Of a stretch of 14,688 nucleotides of DNA, positions 1 to 6,858 are shown piece by piece. The DNA is from Candidatus Pollutiaquabacter sp. (GTDB taxonomy: Bacteria; Bacteroidota; Bacteroidia; AKYH767-A; 2013-40CM-41-45): NCBI GenBank assembly GCA_903854075.1, contig CAINVI010000208.1, forward strand, positions 1-14,688. Reading direction: 5' to 3'. Position 1 is the stretch's first letter. Every line of letters begins with the position of its first letter. A model generated the notes under the pieces. The model saw only the letters and a list, made by a program, of their open reading frames with translations, had not been told where the DNA came from and made no database searches. The position numbers and the translations under genes were made by a program.

Positions 1-436
1 CATTTTTACCGTCGACATTAATGATACGATCGCCGGCACGAATGCCTAATTGTTCGGAAGGTCCGCCGGCAATCGCCGATACCACCATGATCGTATCATC
101 CTGAATGTGGAACTCAACACCAATACCTTCGAAGTTACCTTCCAAGGGTTCATTGGTAGCCTGGAGGTCAGCTGCTGGAATATAGTTGGAATGCGGATCC
201 AGTCCGCTGAGCATTTCTGCAATTGTAGTTTCTACAAGATCCTGCGCATCAACCGTATCTACATATTCCTGGGAAACGTAATTAATGACATCATTCAGTT
301 TGTTAAACTGCGCCGTGCGGAATGTAAAAAAGGAAGCAACATCATTGTAAGGTGCACTGAGTCGGATGCCGATATAAATTCCCAGTGCAATGGCACAGGC
401 GATAATAAATGGTTGCCAGATCTTGTAGTTTTTCAC
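1..436 (-). CDS. S41 family C-terminal processing peptidase, N-terminal part (runs off window)
   Basis: Reading the minus strand from a GTG at 436 gives 145 residues that stay open to the window edge. Residues about 8-27 form one hydrophobic membrane anchor or signal segment (WQPFIIACAIALGIYIGI). Next comes the family's N-terminal helical region (LDPHSNYIPAADL, about 79-91) and the start of a PDZ domain (GNFEGIGVEF, then GGPSEQLGIRAGDRIINVDG up to the edge). S41/CtpA-type proteases cleave periplasmic or envelope proteins near their C-termini, using a Ser/Lys dyad that lies beyond this window. GTG is chosen because an in-frame TAG lies only four codons upstream and no ATG is available. The gene begins 19 nt after the dCMP deaminase stop on the same strand, so co-transcription is likely. 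The family is clear; substrate and catalytic residues cannot be judged from this fragment. Confidence 0.88.
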   Translation of the reverse strand, partial: MKNYKIWQPFIIACAIALGIYIGIRLSAPYNDVASFFTFRTAQFNKLNDVINYVSQEYVDTVDAQDLVETTIAEMLSGLDPHSNYIPAADLQATNEPLEGNFEGIGVEFHIQDDTIMVVSAIAGGPSEQLGIRAGDRIINVDGKN

Positions 437-455
437 AAAGCAGCAGCGCTATGCA

Positions 456-923
456 TTATAAAACACCGGACGGTGTGTATTGTTCTACCGCAACTCCGAA
501 CCGGCGGAGGAAATCCACTCCTTCGTCAGACGGAAGGCCTTTGAAATCGGCATACGAGGCGAGATAATAGACTTTTTTAATACCCATCGTATAAATGATG
601 CGTGCGCACGCCAAACACGGCGAAAGTGTTACATACAAGGTACAGCCTTCGATGGCTACATTGTTTTTAGACGCGTAAAGAATGGCATTTTGTTCTGCAT
701 GCAGGGCAAGCGAACAACTACCCTTACTGTCACGCGGACAACCGGTTTCCGGCCATTCCTTGTCACAATTATGGGTACCTGCCGGAGGACCATTGTACCC
801 GAGAGAAACTATTCGTGTGTCTTTGGTCAACACAGCTCCAACCTGTGCTTTCACGCAATGGGATTTTCTGGAAAGATTTCTTGCCAGGTCCATGTATATT
901 TCGTCGAAGCTTGGGCTGTTCAT
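456..923 (-). CDS. dCMP deaminase (zinc-dependent cytidine/deoxycytidylate deaminase family)
   Basis: A 155-aa cytosolic enzyme, the usual length for the family, expected to deaminate dCMP to dUMP and so feed thymidylate synthesis. The zinc site is complete: His75 and the proton-shuttling Glu77 in HAEQNAIL, and Cys103 and Cys106 in PCLACA. The segment GYNGPPAGTHNC (42-53) matches the conserved loop that separates dCMP deaminases (ComEB/T4 type) from simple cytidine deaminases. The start at 923 is supported by a good match to the Bacteroidetes -7 box (TATCTTTG, 935 to 928) only four bases upstream, which suggests a leaderless or nearly leaderless transcript. It lies 40 nt after the stop of the TPR membrane protein and 19 nt before the S41 protease, all on one strand, so read-through transcription is also likely. 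Whether it responds to dCTP/dTTP, as some relatives do, cannot be read from the sequence. Confidence 0.93.
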   Translation of the reverse strand: MNSPSFDEIYMDLARNLSRKSHCVKAQVGAVLTKDTRIVSLGYNGPPAGTHNCDKEWPETGCPRDSKGSCSLALHAEQNAILYASKNNVAIEGCTLYVTLSPCLACARIIYTMGIKKVYYLASYADFKGLPSDEGVDFLRRFGVAVEQYTPSGVL

Positions 924-927
924 ACTA

Positions 928-960
928 CAAAGATAGCGCTTATTCGTAAAGATTGCTTAA
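928..960 (-). promoter_or_regulatory. Probable internal promoter of the dCMP deaminase gene
   Basis: On the minus strand a perfect TAnnTTTG element (TATCTTTG) lies at 935-928. A TTA, one mismatch from the TTG of the -33 element, begins at 960, 25 nt upstream start to start. The deaminase ATG at 923 starts four bases after the -7 box, so the transcript would have almost no leader. The match is good for the -7 element and weaker for the -33 element. Confidence 0.5.
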
Positions 961-963
961 GTG

Positions 964-3009
964 CTAATCCGGTATTTGTCGAAGGAATGCTAAAGCTTGT
1001 TGGTTATTCGGGTCTATCGACAATGCTTTTCTACAATACTCCCGCGCCTTTTCAAATTGGCGTTGTTGGCGGTAAATGCCGGCCAGATTTAACCAGATAT
1101 CCGGGTTCCCGGGATTGAACAGTGCGGATCTTTCCAGATAGAATACGGCGGTATCCAGCGGCAACTTCTTTTCAAAAGCCTGAAACGCCATGTTGTAGTA
1201 CTCTCCGCTAAGCTGGGGAAGTGGTTGTGCACGTGGATTAAGTGCATTAGCGCGTTCCGCAGCTACTCGCGCTTTGTCGTGAAGTCCCCGACGTGCGTAC
1301 GCCAAAGCTCCCAGCCGCCAAGCATCTGCATAATCCGGTTGTTGTTCTGTGGCTTTTTCGTAGTCAGCATTGGCGTTTTCATAATCGCCCAATTTCAGAT
1401 ATGCTGACCCGCGATTGGTCAGGTTGGATGGGAAATTCGGCATCAACTCCTGTGCCTTTGAATAGTAAACAACCGCAGTGTCATACTGCTGTAAATCGAA
1501 ATAAACATTCCCCCGATTACACCAGGCCTCCGCCAATTTCGGTTCCAGCGCAAGTGCAGTTTCGATGTCCTGCAGCGAACGCGCATAGTCTTTTTTGCGA
1601 AACCAGATCATCGAACGATTATTGTACGTGCGGGGTTGTCGGCTGTTTAACGCGAGCGACGCATCGAAATCAGCGCGCGCTTTTTCTATTTCGCCGTGCT
1701 CATTGAACCATGCACCTCGGTTGTTGTAGGCTTCGTGCGAACGTGGATTTTTTTCGATGACATCACTCCACAGCGTGAGTGAATTCTTCCAAACGGACGT
1801 TCGTTGATACGAAAGTACCGCGAACGGAATAAGCAACAGCCACAATAAAACAGGCAACGATTTACGTGCAGCCGGGAGGATGGCCGGTAATTCTATCAGG
1901 AAAATAAATATTCCCAGATAACTCACGTAGGAGAATCGTTCATAGATCAGCGAGGAGTTTAATCCAACGATATGAAGTGTGGGAAATATATTTACCAGAA
2001 AAAATAACACTCCGAAAACCAACCAGGGATAACGTAGTGCATAACGGAAGACAAAAAACAAAGCGACGGCGGTGAGTATTATACCTCCGATTAGCGCAAT
2101 GAAATAATCCGTAGTCCCGGGCAGCGGGAATGCATAAACAGCCGACTGATAAAACGGAAGCACTGCTTTTACCACGTAAAGCCAGAAGGCCTGAAAAGAG
2201 TAGACCACTTTTTCTCCAAAAGATACCGGAGCAGCGTATTTGTCGGCAGCAAGCGTAGAACTGGAAACTGCATACATACCGAAGGCCAACGCGCCAAGGA
2301 GAAACGGTACCTTGTCCACTGCTTTACGAACTACAAAACGTCTATCTCGCAAATAGTCCGATAAGATAAGCACCAACGGTAAGGTGATCGCCTGAATTTT
2401 TGAGAAGCCGGAGCAGAGGAATAGTAACAGACTTAAACCGTAGTACAGCCAACGTTTTGTTTTTACGGCCTCCGCCTGCACATACAGCAGATACAACCAC
2501 CACGACAACAGAAAGAAAAAAGTATACAACACGTCCTTTCGACTGGCAATCCAGGCTACCGACTCCACGTGCATTGGATGCAACGCAAAGAGCGCAGCCA
2601 ACAAGGCAGCAACGCCGTCTTTCTGTAACAGTTTTCGAAATACTACAAAAACCAATACTGCATTGATCACATGAAACAACACATTCGTGCCGTGATACCA
2701 GCCCGCACTGTTATCGCCAAGTGCGTAATCGATGGCCAGTGAAAGTATCACCAAGGGATTGTAGCTCAGCAACACTTTGGTTTTAAACATCAGCACGATA
2801 TTGCTCCAGGCCAGTGAACGGATCAGCAACACCTCGCGGATGTAATGATTGTCATCCCAATTGGTAACCTCAAAGTCAGCACACTGAGAATAAACCATCC
2901 AGGTAACCAATGCCAATAGCGGTAAGAAAATGATTGGGGAAAAGAAGTTGGTTCCTCGTTGGGCAGCAGCTTCCCGCCCTTTTTTGTTGGATTTAGTAGG
3001 TTTTGCCAT
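964..3009 (-). CDS. Multi-pass membrane protein with TMTC/GT-C-like N-terminal half and C-terminal TPR repeats
   Basis: A 681-aa inner-membrane protein in two halves. Residues about 22-405 hold roughly ten or more hydrophobic segments with short charged loops. The first outer loop carries an acidic pair in NWDDNHYI (Asp52-Asp53), and a conserved block HPMHVESVAWIASRKDVL lies at 144-161. Both are typical of the TMTC/PMT-like (GT-C fold) glycosyltransferase group, which transfers sugars from lipid-linked donors on the outer face of the membrane. Residues about 420-681 are tandem tetratricopeptide repeats of about 34 residues (for example HEAYNNRGAWFNEHGEIEKA and AEAWCNRGNVYFDLQQYDTA), which usually bind protein partners. 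The start at 3009 gives a Lys-rich, soluble N-terminus before the first membrane helix. It is the first gene of the minus-strand group. A role in protein O-glycosylation is inference from the family; many bacterial members have no tested function. Confidence 0.8.
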   Translation of the reverse strand: MAKPTKSNKKGREAAAQRGTNFFSPIIFLPLLALVTWMVYSQCADFEVTNWDDNHYIREVLLIRSLAWSNIVLMFKTKVLLSYNPLVILSLAIDYALGDNSAGWYHGTNVLFHVINAVLVFVVFRKLLQKDGVAALLAALFALHPMHVESVAWIASRKDVLYTFFFLLSWWLYLLYVQAEAVKTKRWLYYGLSLLLFLCSGFSKIQAITLPLVLILSDYLRDRRFVVRKAVDKVPFLLGALAFGMYAVSSSTLAADKYAAPVSFGEKVVYSFQAFWLYVVKAVLPFYQSAVYAFPLPGTTDYFIALIGGIILTAVALFFVFRYALRYPWLVFGVLFFLVNIFPTLHIVGLNSSLIYERFSYVSYLGIFIFLIELPAILPAARKSLPVLLWLLLIPFAVLSYQRTSVWKNSLTLWSDVIEKNPRSHEAYNNRGAWFNEHGEIEKARADFDASLALNSRQPRTYNNRSMIWFRKKDYARSLQDIETALALEPKLAEAWCNRGNVYFDLQQYDTAVVYYSKAQELMPNFPSNLTNRGSAYLKLGDYENANADYEKATEQQPDYADAWRLGALAYARRGLHDKARVAAERANALNPRAQPLPQLSGEYYNMAFQAFEKKLPLDTAVFYLERSALFNPGNPDIWLNLAGIYRQQRQFEKAREYCRKALSIDPNNQQALAFLRQIPD

Positions 3010-3015
3010 GCTGTA

Positions 3016-3046
3016 CCAAAATACATCTTTTTACACCAACCTTCAA
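3016..3046 (-). promoter_or_regulatory. Weak candidate promoter of the TPR membrane protein gene
   Basis: On the minus strand, TATTTTGG at 3023-3016 matches TAnnTTTG at seven of eight positions, and a TTG at 3046-3044 lies 20 nt further upstream. Transcription would begin only a few bases before the ATG at 3009, as for the neighbouring deaminase. The 190-bp gap to the divergent small gene at 3200 holds no other obvious element apart from a weak TATCCTTG at 3144-3151 on the plus strand. Confidence 0.3.
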
Positions 3047-3199
3047 CACGGCATCGATTTCCTTTTATACATCAAATGCCACCACTTTTCCCTCCAAAGT
3101 ATCCGATGCTACAATCCTACTGGTCCTCCGCGTGCTCTTAACGTATCCTTGTATCAGCATATCCGAAACAATAACCCCATTTTTAAAAAATCAATCGCC

Positions 3200-3469
3200 A
3201 TGAAAAAGGACCTAATCAATGCATTTTTAAGTCTGATGCTCACCGCTACCATGCTGGGACTTGTAGTAGGTGATGAGCAGCGCCGGATGGAAGCTTCCCT
3301 TACGGACGGAACAGAAACCAATAACGCTGATGCCGGACAAGTGGACTATGACCAAGCATTATCCGAGGAGTCTGATGGTTACACTTCGATGGGCGAGCGG
3401 TGCTACCTTGATCACGACGCGCGGCCATGGGCTCTTGAGGGCGGACTTCCGGGTTTCAAGAAACGATAA
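3200..3469 (+). CDS. Small possible secreted protein, unknown function (89 aa)
   Basis: I do not recognise this protein. From an ATG at 3200, preceded by the A/T-rich stretch common at Bacteroidetes starts, the reading gives an N-terminus of signal-peptide type (MKKDLINAFLSLMLTATMLG, then LVVG). A very polar, acidic 65-residue tail follows (TDGTETNNADAGQVDYDQAL and onward) with one Cys (Cys68) and a basic end (FKKR). The Asp at position 4 is unusual in a signal peptide. The frame is open further upstream to 2930, but that part is antisense to the TPR gene and has no protein-like character. A strong intrinsic terminator 92 nt downstream (3561-3587), pointing the same way and with no other gene between, supports a transcript here. 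It could also be a chance ORF in a non-coding transcript. Confidence 0.45.
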   Translation: MKKDLINAFLSLMLTATMLGLVVGDEQRRMEASLTDGTETNNADAGQVDYDQALSEESDGYTSMGERCYLDHDARPWALEGGLPGFKKR

Positions 3470-3560
3470 ACGATCGTCATGCTGAATCTCTCGAAATGAA
3501 AAACGAACATGCAACGGATATGCGTGATCTACAATAGCTACTTTTCCGATTACAATCAGA

Positions 3561-3587
3561 CGTCCGGTGAATTCACCGGGCGTTTTT
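3561..3587 (+). terminator. Intrinsic terminator after the small ORF
   Basis: A 9-bp stem (3561-3569 with 3574-3582, one G-U pair, core CCGGTG/CACCGG) closes an AATT tetraloop and is followed at once by TTTTT. The U-run lies only on the right side, so it ends plus-strand transcription coming from the 3200-3469 region and insulates the next gene. Confidence 0.8.
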
Positions 3588-3716
3588 AATTTTATGATGA
3601 AACTAACGCTTAAAGAGGAGAAAAAAGACCAGAAAAGGCCTTTTTAACGCAAAAAGCAGGTGTCGCAACTCCATACTAATCCTTAAATTAGAAGCCTTAA
3701 ACTAACCCAACCCATC

Positions 3717-6700
3717 ATGAGGAATATCTTTACTTTACTGCTTATTGGTTCGTTGTTTGCCGTTAACACCGTACAAGCCGCCTTGAGCGGTACCTATACT
3801 GTCGGCGGAACCACCCCGGACTTTGCTGACCCTGCTACCGCTGCCAGTGCTGTTGTAGCCCAGGGAGTATCAGGTCCTGTCATTTTCAATATCCGTCCGG
3901 GCACATACACCGGAAAAGTGAGCCTCACCTCTATTGCAGGCGCATCGTCTACCAACACGATCACCTTTCAAGCGGAGAACGGTGACAGTACTTCTGTGCT
4001 TCTCACGGATTTTTCGGGATCCGCTACCACCGACAACTATTTGATCAACATTTATGGTGCGGACTGGGTGACGTTGCGTCAACTCACACTCGAGCGAACA
4101 CCAGGTGGCGGTATCTATGGAACAGTTGTTCGGATCGATAATATTTCCATCGGTACTACCGTAGAAAACTGCCGTATTTTCAGCATTCCAACCACGGATG
4201 CTACTACGTATGCTGTCGGCATTTTCTCTCCTACAGGCGGATCCAGTGTCGACTCCATCACCACGATCCGTAACAATGAAATCGTAAACGGCTCCTACGG
4301 CGTACATCTTGCAGGCCCAAATTCTACCTTCCGTGAAGCACGAAATGTAGTAGACAATAACCGCATTCTTAATTGCGGCAACCGCGGTATTCAGCTGCAG
4401 GATCAGCGAAATCCAATTGTCCGCAATAACGTCATTCAATCCGTCGGCACTTCGGCTGTTCAGTTTTTTGGCATCTACGCTACCAATATCGACCGCGGTG
4501 TTCAGGTAATCGGTAACCGTGTAGAAGCGGCCGCTTCCGGACTTTGCAATGGAATTCAACTCCTGGGTGTTGTGGGAGATCCGGCGAACAACGGACTTAT
4601 CGCCAATAACTTTTTCTCCGTGACCGGCTCCAACAGTTCTGCAGGTATTTTGATGAATGGAACCTCGTACCATAACTTGATTTACAATTCTATCAATGTG
4701 TACGGTAATGCTTCAGGTGCTAGCGGCATTGCCGTCCAAACAGCGGCTGGTAGCAATAACACGTTGTACAATAATAATATCGTTTGTGCCGGACTCGGGA
4801 TTTCAGTAGGCACGGGACTCTCCGCGGCTATCACTGCCAGCAACTACAATAATATTTATGGCGTAGCAGGCGCTGGCAGCTGGCTCGGTACGACAACAGC
4901 TACGTTAGCAGATTGGCAAAGTGCTTCTGCCCTTGATGCCAACTCCGTTTCTGGAGATCCACAGTATGTTTCAAGTACAAATCTTCATGCCACTTCTGCA
5001 GTAGTAAATGATTTTGGAACTCCTCAATCTACTATCACCACGGATATCGACGGTGATTTACGTAGTGTAACGACGCCGGATATTGGTGCTGATGAGTTCA
5101 CGCCGTTGAACGATAACATTGGTCCTGTTACCTTTGTGACACCCTCTCAAACAACCTGTGGAAATTCAGCGGTGCAAGTGATTCTGACTATCCGTAACTA
5201 CGGCGGCGTTGCTCAAAGCAACATTCCTGTAACCGTTGAAATTACAGGTGCTGTTACCACTACTTTGACTGATACCTATGCAGGCCCTCTGAATCCGGGA
5301 ACAACCGCCACAATTTCTTTCGCCCAAACATTGAATACTCTGGCCGGCGGTTCCATCAACATGGTTGCTTATACCGCGCAGCCCGGTGATCAGGATATCT
5401 CAAACGACACAATAACCGGAAGTGCGAACTTCATTGCGCTGCCGAATGCTCCCACAGTAAACAGTTTCAATTACTGTCCGGGTGGTGTCATTACACAAGC
5501 TACCGATTCGGGATTTGCTACTTTCTGGTATGATTCAGACACTGCTAGTACGCCGCTAAGTATTGGCAACACCTATAATCCGAATCTTACTGCGGACGCT
5601 ACTTTATGGGTAGAGTCGCGTCAGGAAGGCGCCGGTGGCTGCCTGCGTATAACGGAGGTTGCCTTGGATGACCCTATCCTGCCCGGAGGCAGCTCTGGTG
5701 ACTATATTGAAATCCAAAATCTCTCCTTGCTGCCCTTCGATGCAACCGGCTGGAAAGTGATCTCCGGTGATGGCGCAACAGATATCAATACGGTCAATCC
5801 TTCTACCTGGGACTTGGGAGCATTCCAAGACGGAGAAGTTCAATACCGCTCAGACAATGCTTCCGATAATTACTGGGGATCAAACTTGTTATATAATCCA
5901 AATGCCGCTTGCTGGGTAATGATCATTGATGAGAATGGTATTGTTCAGGATTTCGTTGCCTTTGGATGGGCCGATTTCGAAATTCAAGCCCTTAACATCA
6001 ACGTAGCCGGATTTAATATTACCGTCGGCTCCCAATGGATCGGCAACGGCTCAACCGCATGTTCTGCCGGCACTTCCGTATCTCGCATAGGCACTACTGA
6101 TAATGATGACGCCAACGACTGGTTCTGTTCAGGATACACCTGCGGTCAATTGAACAGTGGCATGTCATCCAACTTCAGCGGATGTGGCTACGGAGCTTGT
6201 CCAAGTATTCGCGTACCGGTTCAGGTTACTGTCCTGGCTCCGATCAGTGTTTCTCTTGGCGCCGATACTGCATTTTCAACGCCGTTCACTTACACCCTCG
6301 ATGCGGGTCCAGGATTCACTTCCTATTTATGGTCAGACGGTTCGACCGGACAAACGTTAACGGTAACTTCTGATGGCCAGTACAGCGTATTGGTAAGTAA
6401 TGCCAGCGGATGTGCTGCAACAGATACGGTGAATATCACCATCAACACCGGCATTACTGCCATCAATACGGATGATGTGACACTTTATCCTAACCCGGCT
6501 GCTTCGGCGGTTACATTGACCGGTATCCTTCCAAAGATGGGCGAGTTCAATGTTCGCGTTACCGATCTTCAGGGACGAGAGGTGTATACCAATAAAGTCA
6601 ATGCAACAGCGACCGAACAACTCGACATTGAAACGGCAAACTGGGCAGAAGGAACTTACATGCTCCAGTTATCCGGCGACAATTTTACGTGTCATCGTAC

Positions 6701-6722
6701 TCTGGTGATTGCTCGCCGCTAA
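3717..6722 (+). CDS. Secreted multidomain protein: beta-helix, lamin-tail domain, T9SS type A sorting domain
   Basis: A 1001-aa exported protein. Residues 1-22 are a signal peptide ending TVQA. Residues about 55-390 form a right-handed parallel beta-helix, with repeated N-rich turns such as IRNNEIV, VDNNRIL, VRNNVI and IANNFF. The stretch TDIDGDLRSVTTPDIGADEF (about 442-461) is a common closing motif of such helices in Bacteroidetes. Residues about 465-575 resemble a CARDB-like adhesive domain and about 577-637 an Ig-like segment. About 643-800 resemble a lamin-tail domain (ITEVALDD, YIEIQNLS, WKVISG, VQDFVAFGW), and about 855-910 a PKD-like fold (YLWSDGSTGQTLTV). The C-terminus (about 915-1001, LYPNPAASAVTLTG, LQGREVY, WAEGTYMLQL) is a T9SS type A sorting domain, so the protein should cross the outer membrane and be anchored or released. 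It has its own terminator and is probably monocistronic. The ligand is unknown; no catalytic site is evident. Confidence 0.9.
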   Translation: MRNIFTLLLIGSLFAVNTVQAALSGTYTVGGTTPDFADPATAASAVVAQGVSGPVIFNIRPGTYTGKVSLTSIAGASSTNTITFQAENGDSTSVLLTDFSGSATTDNYLINIYGADWVTLRQLTLERTPGGGIYGTVVRIDNISIGTTVENCRIFSIPTTDATTYAVGIFSPTGGSSVDSITTIRNNEIVNGSYGVHLAGPNSTFREARNVVDNNRILNCGNRGIQLQDQRNPIVRNNVIQSVGTSAVQFFGIYATNIDRGVQVIGNRVEAAASGLCNGIQLLGVVGDPANNGLIANNFFSVTGSNSSAGILMNGTSYHNLIYNSINVYGNASGASGIAVQTAAGSNNTLYNNNIVCAGLGISVGTGLSAAITASNYNNIYGVAGAGSWLGTTTATLADWQSASALDANSVSGDPQYVSSTNLHATSAVVNDFGTPQSTITTDIDGDLRSVTTPDIGADEFTPLNDNIGPVTFVTPSQTTCGNSAVQVILTIRNYGGVAQSNIPVTVEITGAVTTTLTDTYAGPLNPGTTATISFAQTLNTLAGGSINMVAYTAQPGDQDISNDTITGSANFIALPNAPTVNSFNYCPGGVITQATDSGFATFWYDSDTASTPLSIGNTYNPNLTADATLWVESRQEGAGGCLRITEVALDDPILPGGSSGDYIEIQNLSLLPFDATGWKVISGDGATDINTVNPSTWDLGAFQDGEVQYRSDNASDNYWGSNLLYNPNAACWVMIIDENGIVQDFVAFGWADFEIQALNINVAGFNITVGSQWIGNGSTACSAGTSVSRIGTTDNDDANDWFCSGYTCGQLNSGMSSNFSGCGYGACPSIRVPVQVTVLAPISVSLGADTAFSTPFTYTLDAGPGFTSYLWSDGSTGQTLTVTSDGQYSVLVSNASGCAATDTVNITINTGITAINTDDVTLYPNPAASAVTLTGILPKMGEFNVRVTDLQGREVYTNKVNATATEQLDIETANWAEGTYMLQLSGDNFTCHRTLVIARR

Positions 6723-6745
6723 ACTTCCTACTTCTTAACTTACAG

Positions 6746-6775
6746 CGCCCGTCAGAAATGACGGGCGTTTTTTTT
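6746..6775 (+). terminator. Intrinsic terminator after the beta-helix/T9SS gene
   Basis: A perfect 9-bp stem (CGCCCGTCA at 6746-6754, TGACGGGCG at 6759-6767) closes a GAAA (GNRA) tetraloop and is followed by eight T. It lies 23 nt after the stop codon and separates this gene from the ASST-like gene. Confidence 0.93.
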
Positions 6776-6858
6776 AATGGCCTGTATTGGCCCATTAAAC
6801 CTTTGAACTATTTAATAGTCTATATTTTCTTAGCTTAGCATTCAATCTTCTGCCCGAA

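Noticed and set aside
480..1118. Plus-strand ORF of 212 codons over the dCMP deaminase and the end of the TPR gene
   Set aside because: Antisense shadow; the minus strand codes for a deaminase with all catalytic residues.
3594..3647. 17-codon Lys/Glu-rich ORF (MMKLTLKEEKKDQKRPF) before the beta-helix gene
   Set aside because: Too short to support; lies just after a terminator in A-rich leader DNA and is likely chance. The embedded 12-nt palindrome AAAAGGCCTTTT (3633-3644) is also likely chance.
3681..3704. Imperfect direct repeat CCTTAAATTA / CCTTAAACTA with 14-bp period just upstream of the ATG at 3717
   Set aside because: Low-complexity A/T-rich sequence; period does not fit helical phasing, so no binding site is claimed.
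3870..4673. Long minus-strand ORF (267 codons) inside the beta-helix gene
   Set aside because: Antisense shadow of a clearly real T9SS protein; composition is irregular with no recognisable domain.
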